DNA from: Bacteroidia bacterium
GTDB lineage: Bacteria; Bacteroidota; Bacteroidia; J057
Length of the DNA stretch: 64,000 nucleotides
Direction: 5' to 3'
Assembly (NCBI GenBank): GCA_022760475.1
Contig: JALEFZ010000055.1
Span: 372,001 to 436,000 of the forward strand
Shown: in pieces, positions 7,901 through 15,743 of the stretch
How the letters are laid out: the number at the start of each line of letters is the position of its first letter
Position numbering within the stretch: position 1 is the first letter of the stretch
Position numbers and translations under genes: made by a program
Notes under the pieces: generated by a model
What the model was told of the DNA's origin: nothing
The model's database searches: none
The model's input: the letters and a program-made list of their open reading frames with translations, nothing else

Positions 7901-9869
7901 ATACTTGGTAGGTCTTGAGAATAACAAAAAACTCCTTCAAAGTAGAAATGGGGGTATGAAAGGTTTTTTCTCTAAGGACGGGAACAGGTACCTATTCTTT
8001 AACAAGGCGAAGTCTCTGGATAGTATTCCACTTGTTCTCTTTGACTTGAATAGTTTGAATCCCATCTCTGAATTTTACTTGAAGGAGAAGGTATCCAAAT
8101 ATATTTCATTTTTAGATTATCGCATACCATTTAGCACCAACTCATCCTTAAGCCACGCATTTTATATCCATGCAGAAAAAGACAAAATTATTAAAGTTGC
8201 GCTTGAAACGGGGGAATCTGAAGACCTCTTATTGGCAGAGGAATACGAAAGCTGGTTAAAAGAAGAGTTTTATTCATTGGAATGTATTGGTGAAGACCGA
8301 CTGGTATATATAAGCCCTAATGAAGAGGTAGAGGAAAGATTAAAAATTTACAATTGGAAGAAGAAAAAGCTCGAGAAAGAGTTGTTGATTCCTGCATTTG
8401 GGTTGGATCACCTACATTATAATGACTCTCTACAACTATTAGTCCTGGCGTCAGACAATGGGCTAATCAGGTTTTACGATACCAAACATGACTCCTTATT
8501 GGGGCTTACCTTGCTCATAAAAGAGAAAAGCTATCTGGCCTTCGACCAGGAGAAGAAATTCTATTTCGGGGACAAAGAGCTTTTCAAAGAAATCCGCTTT
8601 GCAAAGGCTGGGAGGGTGGAGGCCTCTGCTAGCTTTGAGCTTAGCTATAACCGACCTGATTCCTTGATGGCCCTTTATTCATTTACAGATTCTGTTTATG
8701 CCCAAAAACTAGGGAAATTGATTTCCCTCAGGAAGGTCAACCAAGGGATCGGTGCCCAGTCTAATGGCTTGATTTGTTCTATTGAAAACAACTCCCCGAC
8801 TTACTTTCAGGAAACGAAGGAGTTCAACTTGGATTATAAGCTCGTGAATTTTAATAAACCGATCCAATCTAAGGTCTATATCAAAGTCAATGGGGTGATT
8901 GTTGGGGAGGAAGACCTTCTGGTCGATAAGGAATTTCGAGATTCTCGCAAACTGAGCCTACAAGAAGGCCTCAATCGAATAGAACTATTTGCAAAGTCTG
9001 GGCAAGACTCCATGTCCAACATTGATGTCATTGAAGTTAATTCTATTGCGCCTTTAGGAAAAAGAAAACTTTACTTTTTAGGCCTTGGGATAGAAAACTA
9101 CGACAACTGGGGCAAGTTGACGTATTCAGTTGACGATATCAGAAAGGCTGCAAATACGTTTCAAAATAGTCCCTTGTTTGATGAAGTGGTGATAGATACA
9201 TTTTTTAATGAAAATGTAGATCAAAGCATTCTCAAGAAGTTATCAGGTCAAATTTCCGAGCTTAAACCTGACGATTATGTCATCATTTATCTTTCTGGCC
9301 ATGGCAAAACAGATCTTGGAAATGGAGAGTTTTACTTCATTGGTAAAGAAGCAGAAACGGAGAAATATGCCAATGAAAGCATTCCCTACAAAAAGTTTGA
9401 GGAACTACTGCGCAATACCCCTTCCCGAAATAGGATCATGTTTATCGATGCCTGTGAGAGTGGAAATGTAGATCAGTCGAAGATTGGCAAAGATTCTGTC
9501 AGGCAGAATGGAGAAATTATTGGCAAAGGATTACGCCCAAGAGATTCGAAAAATAATTCTACCCAAAAGGAATTTGAGTTGATGGAGAGCCTTTTTAACA
9601 ACTATAACAATTCTTTTGGTGGGGTTACGATTGCTGCTTCCTCGGGCTATGAATTCGCCAATGAGCATGAAGATTTAAAGAATGGGGTATTCACCTATTT
9701 TCTGGTGGAATCTTTGACTACAAAAGAGGCTGATCTGGATAAGGATGGAGAAATTTACCTGAGCGAACTACTCACGCATTTGAAAGAACAGATAGCCAAG
9801 TCCTCTTACAGTAAACAGACGGTTTCAGCTCGCAACTGGAATTTGGAGTATGACTACAGGATTTGGTAA
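4971..9869 (+). CDS. Exported WG-repeat / beta-propeller / caspase-family (C14) protein, 1632 aa
   Basis: A Sec signal (residues 1-22, ending Gly-Gln-Ala-Gln) leads into WG-type repeats to about residue 580, with units such as 'FSEGLAAV...GKVGFIDTKG'. A WD40-like beta-propeller follows to about 1240, with Asp-Ile-Ser-Pro-Asn-Gly-Lys-Tyr and Leu-x-Ile-Trp-Asn blades. Next come the Tyr-Asn-Arg-Pro-Asp motif that usually joins propeller to caspase, an Ig-like segment (about 1285-1355), and a caspase domain from about 1362. The catalytic dyad is intact: His1444 in LSGHG and Cys1495 in IDACESG. The C-terminus has an Asp-Leu-Asp-Lys-Asp-Gly-Glu loop and a Lys-Gln-Thr segment typical of these proteins. 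It should be a cysteine protease acting outside the cytoplasm. The partner is the EAD/DUF4384 protein just upstream. Substrate and trigger are unknown. Confidence 0.85.
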   Translation: MNKKHIPLVWLLVLLSGAGQAQEKWRGKHERYSEGLAVFYKKNRAGYINEKREIVIPAQYDAAYYFSEGLAAVSVSGKVGFIDTKGEMVLGPDEKYCLGAFRNGYAHICNGQKIGLMNVRGDTIIPPDYDGISEVNNGFVQVARQGENYQRYTALLNLKNEVIFPFTLNVDIHLYENQDFLVSKKNPDCEQVSCRKKSYYWYALEKGEYHEKQVYSPYCYISEEKNGFTIVGVNANFNTDSWYGKASPPSYFGLVDKERNEVLPPVFEKIQIEEKYIELSLPRKRVEYFRIDKKSEGYLVFDQQEKINELKGRTFRYEYDSSALIIPSAEKLVPAYMDLENSNFFLRDPYFGYVSPDDNALVLPFMYKKAYPFVGDLAVVEKLEGDYLPGNINDKEYSHQPCHSAEKQYLNIRRDGQAVEGEAFDFIEEATAQSSIGIIGFVDGRGKMRKGIHPVADGGMGTETLYDDICYLENGLFKLMKDQKFWLFHENKGMLFSEGIAEINRRGYLRNGFMIYQLPDSTYRFIDSTGKLLPGAFDQASPFQNNEMARVVKGGKSFMIDKEGKEILPYKPSVEKRDDSEYRLLISSNSFHDNQSSFNSRMDISPNGKYILSCFISGEKSRLNIWNSYTGELVNSFGLEIENSSSTEIISRFVDHESFVLATPQKIEVYNLLTGEKRKLILKDNPIYFDGLSGKSILIQDILHSGDRSKIAIAGWASSRKKVILLDLDDFSQTVLNNDFERIRYLLNVRDNIVISALEGENDKWQINVFDWKKNERLNSLELDLFPEEAEYASGFLFFRHRDEGEWKITALRIRDQKKFIVNEEMTILGTYPENGKVFFKNERGISYFDLNEEKFYKDFWSWGDDSNDINIPPNPMQIDRNGRIFSLLQSGIAMHSLEQRRLIGYNLNEFQISFIHSSSNGKIQIINDDYDKITFDLKRLEIDTISKAGNPLDLETFSPRKKFVSRFGKLGITGYSYLVGLENNKKLLQSRNGGMKGFFSKDGNRYLFFNKAKSLDSIPLVLFDLNSLNPISEFYLKEKVSKYISFLDYRIPFSTNSSLSHAFYIHAEKDKIIKVALETGESEDLLLAEEYESWLKEEFYSLECIGEDRLVYISPNEEVEERLKIYNWKKKKLEKELLIPAFGLDHLHYNDSLQLLVLASDNGLIRFYDTKHDSLLGLTLLIKEKSYLAFDQEKKFYFGDKELFKEIRFAKAGRVEASASFELSYNRPDSLMALYSFTDSVYAQKLGKLISLRKVNQGIGAQSNGLICSIENNSPTYFQETKEFNLDYKLVNFNKPIQSKVYIKVNGVIVGEEDLLVDKEFRDSRKLSLQEGLNRIELFAKSGQDSMSNIDVIEVNSIAPLGKRKLYFLGLGIENYDNWGKLTYSVDDIRKAANTFQNSPLFDEVVIDTFFNENVDQSILKKLSGQISELKPDDYVIIYLSGHGKTDLGNGEFYFIGKEAETEKYANESIPYKKFEELLRNTPSRNRIMFIDACESGNVDQSKIGKDSVRQNGEIIGKGLRPRDSKNNSTQKEFELMESLFNNYNNSFGGVTIAASSGYEFANEHEDLKNGVFTYFLVESLTTKEADLDKDGEIYLSELLTHLKEQIAKSSYSKQTVSARNWNLEYDYRIW

Positions 9870-9882
9870 ATCATCTTAATTC

Positions 9883-9922
9883 AAATAAGCCATCTTTATT
9901 ATCGAATAAGGATGGCTTATTT
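9883..9922. terminator. Bidirectional terminator between convergent genes
   Basis: A perfect 12-bp stem, AAATAAGCCATC against GATGGCTTATTT, whose loop can itself pair (TTATT/AATAA). T-rich tracts occur on both sides. It separates the caspase gene (+) from the EF-hand lipoprotein gene (-). Confidence 0.8.
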
Positions 9923-9962
9923 CTTTTCAGTCTTTGAAGTCCAGGGTAGATCCTGGTTTTAT

Positions 9963-10280
9963 TTATTTGCGGTTATTACGTGGTGGACGTTCCCCCCTTT
10001 CAGGTTTGGGTGCCTTGGCAAACTCTTCTTTGGTGATGAGACCATCTTCATTCAGGTCAATTTTGACAAACTCTCTTTGTAAAGGTCCTTGTACCTCACT
10101 TTTGGAAAGCATTCCGTCTTTGTTTGCATCCATTTTATCCAATAACTGCTCGAAGCTCGGTGGACGATCTGGTTGGCCTTGCTTTCCCCGGCTTTCGGTA
10201 GGCTGATTTTTCTGTGAAGTACAGGCCAGCATTATCAAGGCGATGCCTGAAAGGGCAATTTTCTGCAATGTCTTGCTCAT
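9963..10280 (-). CDS. EF-hand lipoprotein, 105 aa
   Basis: The signal peptide ends in a lipobox (Leu-Met-Leu-Ala-Cys20). Two EF-hand-type calcium loops follow. The first is Asp-Ala-Asn-Lys-Asp-Gly-Met-Leu-Ser-Lys-Ser-Glu (about residues 51-62); the second is Asp-Leu-Asn-Glu-Asp-Gly-Leu-Ile-Thr-Lys-Glu-Glu (about 74-85). Both have the Asp-x-Asn/Asp-x-Asp-Gly-x-(Ile/Leu)-x-x-x-Glu pattern. The tail is Pro/Arg-rich and disordered. Such small EF-hand lipoproteins are common in Bacteroidota and bind Ca2+; no specific role is known. It is divergent from the outer-membrane receptor gene at 10499. Confidence 0.85.
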   Translation of the reverse strand: MSKTLQKIALSGIALIMLACTSQKNQPTESRGKQGQPDRPPSFEQLLDKMDANKDGMLSKSEVQGPLQREFVKIDLNEDGLITKEEFAKAPKPERGERPPRNNRK

Positions 10281-10460
10281 TTGTTTATTTTTTAGAATTA
10301 GACATAGGCATGAGTTAATTCCTTCGAATAGGAATGGGTTTTAACGTTTTTTTTAGTTTCTGTATCAAATGGCAGCATGTATGTACATATGAGAAGTAGT
10401 AATGGAGGATGATTGCCATTTATGCAATTCTACACAATGATGATTCAACAAAGTTTCCCG

Positions 10461-10468
10461 TATGTTTG
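10461..10468 (+). promoter_or_regulatory. Possible -7 element upstream of the outer-membrane receptor
   Basis: TATGTTTG fits TAnnTTTG exactly and lies 30 bp before the ATG at 10499. No TTG occurs at the usual -33 spacing, so support is partial. Confidence 0.3.
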
Positions 10469-10498
10469 CGGTCAAGATCTCATCAATGATCAAATAAT

Positions 10499-12922
10499 AT
10501 GTGGAAATACTCCTTTATTTTTTTCCTCCTGCTTCTTTTGGGGTTTGGGAAACTGATGGCTCAGCAAGGCGCAAGCATTTCCTTTCAACTCTTTGATACT
10601 GAAAGCCGAGAGCCTCTGGAGGCTGGGACAGTTAGGATCTTTCGTCTTCCTGATAGCAGCCTGCTGGCTGGCGTATTGACAGATTCGTCAGGTAATGGAG
10701 CTTTCTACGGCTTATCGAATGGGGAATATCAAATTGAAGCTTCATTCATAGGCTATGAAAGCCAAAAAAAGCAGATCTTGGTGGGGCGGCTGAACAAGTT
10801 TTATGATCTGGGTAAATGGTATTTAATTCCTTCGGGGGCAGAATTGGGCGAGATCAATATAGAAGGGCAAAAGAGCTTGGCTTCGACTTCGTTGGACCGG
10901 AAGAGCTTTACTTTGGACGAAAACATCTCCCAGGCGGGCTCCTCTACGCTGGATGCCATGCGAAATCTTCCAGGGATCACCGTTGATGCAGAAGGTAAAG
11001 TATTGCTAAGGGGCAGTGATCAGGTAGCTATTTTGATAGATGGAAAACAGTCTAGCCTGACAGGTTTCGGTAACCAGCAGGGCTTGGAGAATATCCCCGC
11101 CTCCAATATCGAACGGATAGAGATCATCAATAATCCCTCAGCAAAGTATGACGCATCCGGGATGGCAGGGATCATCAATATTGTCTACAAAACAGAAAAG
11201 GAAGAAGGGCTGAAAGTTGATTTGGGGTTTACTTATGGGCTCGGAGAGTTGACCACCCGCCGAGAAGATTTGCCTACAGAATTGGGCCGCTTTTCCCTCA
11301 ATCCCAAATACCTCCCCAGCCTCAGATTGAATTATATCAAGTCAAATTGGAATGCTTTTTTGAGGGCTGAAGTTTTGAGGCAAAAAAAATTGCCCAACAA
11401 TGAATTCAATATTCGTAGCTACGAAGACGGGAGGATCATTGCTTCACAGGTTCCAGAAAACCGGACTCAAACCCAATATATTGTCAATGCAGGTTTTGAT
11501 TGGCAGATGAATGGTAGCAATCGACTGGGTTTTTCTGCCCTCATGGATTATGAAAATCATGTAGATACTGCCCAAGTCCCTTATATCAACCTACTGAGCG
11601 ATGCCAGAAACAGGTATTGGCATTGGTCAGAAAGAGAGACCACTGGCTATTTGAATTTTCAATCTACCTATGAGCATCAGTTTCGCCAAGCTGGCCATAA
11701 GTTGGAGACTTCCCTCCAATATACCCGTGGCATCGAAGATGAGCAATATTTCCTAACAGACAGCTCTGAGTTTCGCCAGGGGCAGGATACCACCCATATC
11801 ATCGCGGTAGAGCATACAGGCGTATTCCTCCTCAATTATACCAAGCCTCTGAGCAGTGGCCGTTTGGAGGCAGGGAGTAAGATTCAACTGCGCCGCATTC
11901 CAATTACCTACGAAATAGGCCAGGGAGAAGCCTCCGTCCTTTATCCTGAGGTGGGCAATTCTTCTCGATGGGGAGAAAGCGTCTATGCGGCTTACCTGAA
12001 TTACATTTGGGAGAAAAAACGCTATGAAGTTGAAGCGGGCTTGAGGGCTGAACAGACCTTTGTATTTTATGACCTGGATAGCACCAATATTTATTACCCT
12101 CAAAACGATGCCTACCAATATTTTGAATTGTATCCCAATGTACGTTTTACCCTCAAACTTCATCCAAGGCATGGGATCTCTGTATTTTACAATCGAAGGG
12201 TGGATCGTCCAGGAGAACCTGAATTAAGGGTATTTCCCAAGTTTGACGATCCGGAACTCCTGAAAGTTGGCAACCCATATTTGAGGCCTCAGTTTACGCA
12301 GACCTTTGAACTGGCTTATCGATTCAGTTGGGAGAAGGGTTCTCTCTATTTTTCGGGCTACCATAGGTTGATTAACAATCCCTTTACTCGCGTATACAGC
12401 ATTGATACCACAAGCACTCAGTTTGATATCGTAAACCGGATCTATCAAAACGTAGGGCGTGGTTCTCAAACAGGGATTGAAGTGCTTGTCTCGCAGCAGG
12501 TCAGCAACTCATGGAAGCTCAGTGCAAGTTTTAACCTGTATCAAAATACCATTCAGGCGTTTTCGGGAGAATTGTTGTTCCCATATGTCCGGCCATTTTC
12601 CATTCCCAATACCCAAAGCACCACCTGGGATGTAAAAATCAACAATCAATTTGAGCTTTCGCAAAGATGGCAGCTTCAATTGACGGGCTTGTACTATGCC
12701 CCATTCAATATTCCACAAGGGCGGCAGCTATCAAGGGCTTCAATAGATTTGGGCGTGAAACGAGTTTTATGGGAAGGTAAGGGCGAAATCTTGCTTTCTG
12801 TAACCGACATGTTCAATCAGTTTGGTATTCGTCAGGAGATTGTGGGGCTAGGTTTTACAAATGAGTATGAAAACTTATATGAGACACAGGTTTTCAGGCT
12901 TGGGTTCCGTTATAAGTTTTAA
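10499..12922 (+). CDS. Outer membrane beta-barrel (TonB-receptor-like) protein, 807 aa
   Basis: The signal peptide covers residues 1-22. Residues about 25-110 form a carboxypeptidase-like regulatory domain (Ala-Gly-Thr-Val-Arg-Ile-Phe; Asp-Ser-Ser-Gly-Asn-Gly; Ala-Ser-Phe-Ile-Gly-Tyr). A plug-like region follows at about 130-240 with 'DAMRNLPGITVDAEGKVLLR' and Asp-Gly-Lys, Glu-Arg-Ile-Glu-Ile-Ile-Asn-Asn-Pro-Ser-Ala-Lys-Tyr-Asp, Gly-Ile-Ile-Asn-Ile-Val. The rest is a beta-barrel ending Phe-Arg-Leu-Gly-Phe-Arg-Tyr-Lys-Phe, with a terminal aromatic as expected for barrel insertion. The family (outer membrane beta-barrel family, OMP_b-brl_3 type) is frequent in Bacteroidota and does not necessarily have a SusD partner; none is present here. 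The ligand is unknown. Confidence 0.9.
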   Translation: MWKYSFIFFLLLLLGFGKLMAQQGASISFQLFDTESREPLEAGTVRIFRLPDSSLLAGVLTDSSGNGAFYGLSNGEYQIEASFIGYESQKKQILVGRLNKFYDLGKWYLIPSGAELGEINIEGQKSLASTSLDRKSFTLDENISQAGSSTLDAMRNLPGITVDAEGKVLLRGSDQVAILIDGKQSSLTGFGNQQGLENIPASNIERIEIINNPSAKYDASGMAGIINIVYKTEKEEGLKVDLGFTYGLGELTTRREDLPTELGRFSLNPKYLPSLRLNYIKSNWNAFLRAEVLRQKKLPNNEFNIRSYEDGRIIASQVPENRTQTQYIVNAGFDWQMNGSNRLGFSALMDYENHVDTAQVPYINLLSDARNRYWHWSERETTGYLNFQSTYEHQFRQAGHKLETSLQYTRGIEDEQYFLTDSSEFRQGQDTTHIIAVEHTGVFLLNYTKPLSSGRLEAGSKIQLRRIPITYEIGQGEASVLYPEVGNSSRWGESVYAAYLNYIWEKKRYEVEAGLRAEQTFVFYDLDSTNIYYPQNDAYQYFELYPNVRFTLKLHPRHGISVFYNRRVDRPGEPELRVFPKFDDPELLKVGNPYLRPQFTQTFELAYRFSWEKGSLYFSGYHRLINNPFTRVYSIDTTSTQFDIVNRIYQNVGRGSQTGIEVLVSQQVSNSWKLSASFNLYQNTIQAFSGELLFPYVRPFSIPNTQSTTWDVKINNQFELSQRWQLQLTGLYYAPFNIPQGRQLSRASIDLGVKRVLWEGKGEILLSVTDMFNQFGIRQEIVGLGFTNEYENLYETQVFRLGFRYKF

Positions 12923-13058
12923 TTGGCTCCTATTGCTTGATAAATGGGACTAGTTTGTTTTTTACTGATTTTGACGGAGATGGGAGTTTTTCGCTAAGCC
13001 CTGGGGATTAAAAAAATGTATCAACAGTGAATGGGCAAAGTTTGCACTTTCTGTCCCA

Positions 13059-14045
13059 TTAAGGAAGCTGATCTTTGGCGAGAAGGTGCTGAACAAAAAT
13101 ATTTTTCAAATCCTCCTTCTGCAATTTCTTCCCAATGATTACCACTTTGCTGATTTTAGGCTCATCTTCTGGCCAGACAAGGCCATCAGTTAGAACAAAG
13201 GAGTTATAAACTGATTGGAGTATTATTTGGACCGGGTAGTCATGTGCATTTAGAATTGCTTTGATTCTGTAGATCTGATGGCGGCTGTTGTTCAGCAATT
13301 TCATCAAATCCCTGGCGAGGCCTCGTACATTGAGTGGCTGATCAAAGGTAAAACTAAAGGTGCTGATGCCATGATTGTTGGCCTGCTTTTCTTCGGTAAT
13401 GTGGTGGTATTGTTCTACAGCTCCTGCTCCTTCAAAATGATTCACTGATTTTAGTTTGTCTACAGGAAATCTTCCATGTTCAGCCTTCCAAACTTTGGCT
13501 TGGGGATTGATTTCACTTAGAACAGTTTCGAGCTTTGCCAGATCTGTTTCTTCAAGGGTATCAATTTTATTTACCAATAAGGCATCTGCAAAAGCCACTT
13601 GTCTTTTTGCTTCAGCTGCCTGTGTCAGCCAATGCTCAAAATTTCCTGCGTCTACCAGACATAGAATGCTTTGTAGCTTGAAATGCTGCTCCAGGTAGCT
13701 CCTGGATAAGAATGGCAGGGCTAAAGATTCCGGATCTGCAACCCCTGTGGTCTCTATCACCAGGAGGTCGAAGGTATCTCTTTGTCTGCTAAGGGTTTCT
13801 AACAACTCGATCAACTCGTCATGCAAAGAACAGCAAAGACATCCCGCAGTTAGAGGGACTGGTGTAATATCGGTCCCTACCAACCACTGACTATCAAGAT
13901 TCTCTGCCCCAACTTCATTTTCTATGACCATGATCCGCTCATCAGGAGTATGTTGAATCCAGTGATTGAGGAAGCTGGTTTTTCCGGCACCCAAAAAACC
14001 GGTTACGATGAATACAGGAGTTGGTGATGAGGCCATTGAAAGCAA
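13059..14045 (-). CDS. COG0523 (CobW/YjiA/ZNG1-type) metal-chaperone GTPase, 328 aa
   Basis: The N-terminus has the Walker A sequence GFLGAGKT (16-23) and the family's metal motif Cys-Leu-Cys-Cys (69-72, a CxCC site). A Glu-Thr-Thr-Gly-x-Ala-Asp-Pro switch follows, then Asn-Lys-Ile-Asp for guanine recognition, and a CobW C-terminal domain (about 225-320). These GTPases deliver metals, most often zinc, to client proteins. Zinc is favoured by the neighbours: DUF1826, a His-rich lipoprotein and a Cys-motif secreted protein lie upstream on the same strand. An alternative start is Met4 (14036). It is the last gene of the run, 36 bp after DUF1826. Confidence 0.88.
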   Translation of the reverse strand: MLSMASSPTPVFIVTGFLGAGKTSFLNHWIQHTPDERIMVIENEVGAENLDSQWLVGTDITPVPLTAGCLCCSLHDELIELLETLSRQRDTFDLLVIETTGVADPESLALPFLSRSYLEQHFKLQSILCLVDAGNFEHWLTQAAEAKRQVAFADALLVNKIDTLEETDLAKLETVLSEINPQAKVWKAEHGRFPVDKLKSVNHFEGAGAVEQYHHITEEKQANNHGISTFSFTFDQPLNVRGLARDLMKLLNNSRHQIYRIKAILNAHDYPVQIILQSVYNSFVLTDGLVWPEDEPKISKVVIIGKKLQKEDLKNIFVQHLLAKDQLP

Positions 14046-14081
14046 TAATTTTAAAGGGACAAAAAGTAGAGGTTTTTGGTT

Positions 14082-14747
14082 TTACCAAGCGAGTTGGCTA
14101 TCCAGTCGCAGCAAGACACGAATGGCTCCAGCTTCTCCAATGCTTGGACTTCGGTGTAAAACGGCAGGGCCATCATTGGAATCATACATGGCTCCCTTCA
14201 AAATTCCTATTTCAGAAGGAGCAAATTGGCGTACTTTACTCAGATCGCTAACCCTCGCTTCATTGCTAGGTTCCCTGATGTTGTCCCAATTGACGTATTG
14301 ATCTGGTACCCAAAGGGTACCCTGTCCTATGTAGGTACATAACAACCTAAGTTCGATGGCATCTGTATGAAACAGCTTGCACATATCATTTTGGATGAAG
14401 GCAAATGAGGTTTGGAGCCTGGGAGATGAGGCAAGGCCTGCAAAAGAGCTTGCCAATTCGCCTACGTCTGAACATAAACGTTCAAAACCTTCTTCCTGTC
14501 CCTTGGAATAAGGGGCAAGGTGGTCTCTCAGCCGATTTTCTACCTGGGTAGCTAATAAACTGTCCCTGAATAAAGTTGGTAATGACTCCCTCTTTGTCAA
14601 TGACTCCAGGAATTCTGTGATGCGCTGGTCTTGTGGGCGAGGCCAATGAACAATGTTATGTTGAGGCTCACGAATGGCTGTCATTTCAGCCCAATTGTTA
14701 CAGAGTAGGTCTCTGGTTGTATGTGAGGAAGGAGTTATTGATTTCAT
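14082..14747 (-). CDS. DUF1826 domain-containing protein, 221 aa
   Basis: Recognised from the core 'CKLFHTDAIELRLLCTYIG' followed by Gly-Thr-Leu-Trp-Val-Pro (about 127-155), and from the late Leu-His-Arg-Ser-Pro near 197-201. The His-x-Asp followed about 70 residues later by His and Arg resembles the metal-binding triad of cupin-fold oxygenases; that reading is inference, and the catalytic role of DUF1826 is not established. There is no signal peptide, so it is cytoplasmic. DUF1826 genes commonly sit beside COG0523 GTPases in putative zinc-starvation loci, as here. The gap to the next upstream gene is 92 bp. Confidence 0.8.
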   Translation of the reverse strand: MKSITPSSHTTRDLLCNNWAEMTAIREPQHNIVHWPRPQDQRITEFLESLTKRESLPTLFRDSLLATQVENRLRDHLAPYSKGQEEGFERLCSDVGELASSFAGLASSPRLQTSFAFIQNDMCKLFHTDAIELRLLCTYIGQGTLWVPDQYVNWDNIREPSNEARVSDLSKVRQFAPSEIGILKGAMYDSNDGPAVLHRSPSIGEAGAIRVLLRLDSQLAW

Positions 14748-14839
14748 TTTAATTCAAAGTATTGTTTGAAAAGCACTAAACTTCAACGAGGCCTTTGGAA
14801 AGGCCATTTAAAATTGGAATTATCAATAGCTGGCTGGGT

Positions 14840-15268
14840 TTATTTTACTACTTCTGCCTGTTCGAGCAGGTATATCAAACCATCTCCACTTGGATTGAGG
14901 CGTAATTTACCTTTGAGTGTGACTCGTTGATCCAGCTTAAATTGCTGACCATCTTTGAGAAACCAAATTTCGATTACAGACTCCAGACCTGCTCCCCCAC
15001 AGAAAAAACAGGCCGAATAAGGATATCGAGATAGGGCATAGGCTTCACCTTTCAGGTCGATGGGAAGCATGTAACCACTGATTTCAATTCGCTTATTTTC
15101 CAGACTCTTGATCCTTTTGCTGAACCTTGGACGATCTACCAGGTAACCCGTACTCAAGTCCATTCCTCGGGAAAAACGAACCTCACTAAGCTGCACCCAG
15201 TTTACAGGAGTCTGCGCTATGAGGTTATTTGCAAAAAGTCCAAGAATACACAACAACAAATACTTCAT
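14840..15268 (-). CDS. Secreted OB-fold-like protein with Cys-Phe-Phe-Cys motif (DUF3299-like), 142 aa
   Basis: The Sec signal peptide ends near Ala-Gln (residue 19). The mature protein has Ile-Ser-Gly-Tyr-Met-Leu-Pro-Ile-Asp near 62-70 and Ser-Ala-Cys-Phe-Phe-Cys-Gly-Gly-Ala-Gly near 83-92. The C-terminal half looks like a small beta-barrel (Val-Thr-Leu-Lys-Gly-Lys-Leu-Arg-Leu). The 'Gly-Tyr-x-(Leu/Ile)-Pro ... Cys-x-x-Cys' arrangement resembles DUF3299-type periplasmic proteins. The Cys pair could bind zinc. Only 3 bp separate it from the His-rich lipoprotein gene, so they are co-transcribed. A metal-handling role is inferred from context. Confidence 0.6.
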   Translation of the reverse strand: MKYLLLCILGLFANNLIAQTPVNWVQLSEVRFSRGMDLSTGYLVDRPRFSKRIKSLENKRIEISGYMLPIDLKGEAYALSRYPYSACFFCGGAGLESVIEIWFLKDGQQFKLDQRVTLKGKLRLNPSGDGLIYLLEQAEVVK

Positions 15269-15271
15269 GTT

Positions 15272-15721
15272 CTAGTCATTTAATGAGGCAGTATTGGGAT
15301 ACTTTACTGCTAATTGACGAAATTCATCAAGTAGACGTTGCGCCTCATCCACCAAAGCCTGTTGGAGCTTAAGGATTTCTGACGGAGGCAAGTCTTTAAG
15401 ATTAGTTGAAGCATGGTCATGGTGGTGGTCATGGTCATGGCCTTCATGATCGTGTCCTTCTTCATGCTCATGCTCAAAGCCTGGTACTTCAACTACGCTT
15501 TCTTCCCAATTGGTACTGGCCTTCTTGAGCTCAGTCAATTTTTGTTGTCCTTCTGCACTAAGGCTTTGGGGATCCAAGGCTGTAAGCTCATTCTCCAAAG
15601 AATCGTGCTTTTGAATAGCGATCTCATGGAGTTCGAAAGCCTGCTTAAGTTGTGGGTCAGGCTCACCACTTTTGCAAGCAATAAACAAACACAAAAGGAC
15701 TGCAGGAAAGTAATACTTCAT
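15272..15721 (-). CDS. His-rich metal-binding lipoprotein, 149 aa
   Basis: The signal peptide ends in a lipobox at Cys16 (Leu-Phe-Ile-Ala-Cys). A helical, charged mature region contains a striking His/Asp/Glu/Gly tract (about residues 82-103), with ten or more His in about 20 positions. This is the kind of cluster that buffers Zn2+ or Ni2+ in periplasmic and surface proteins. The flanking helices contain Leu-x-x-Leu-Asp-Pro and Glu-Ile-Leu-Lys-Leu-Gln-Gln. It is first in the putative zinc operon, with a Fur-like inverted repeat 23-37 bp before its ATG. The metal is inferred, not seen. Confidence 0.8.
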   Translation of the reverse strand: MKYYFPAVLLCLFIACKSGEPDPQLKQAFELHEIAIQKHDSLENELTALDPQSLSAEGQQKLTELKKASTNWEESVVEVPGFEHEHEEGHDHEGHDHDHHHDHASTNLKDLPPSEILKLQQALVDEAQRLLDEFRQLAVKYPNTASLND

Positions 15722-15743
15722 AAGACGAAATAAGAGTTAAGCA

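Noticed and set aside
10319-10336. ATTCCT-TCGAAT-AGGAAT palindrome upstream of the EF-hand gene
   Set aside because: Short stem, no promoter relation that could be defended; likely chance in AT-rich DNA.
13030-13060. AATGGG/CCCATT hairpin as a terminator of the outer-membrane receptor gene
   Set aside because: Stem is interrupted, lacks a T run and overlaps the end of the convergent GTPase gene.
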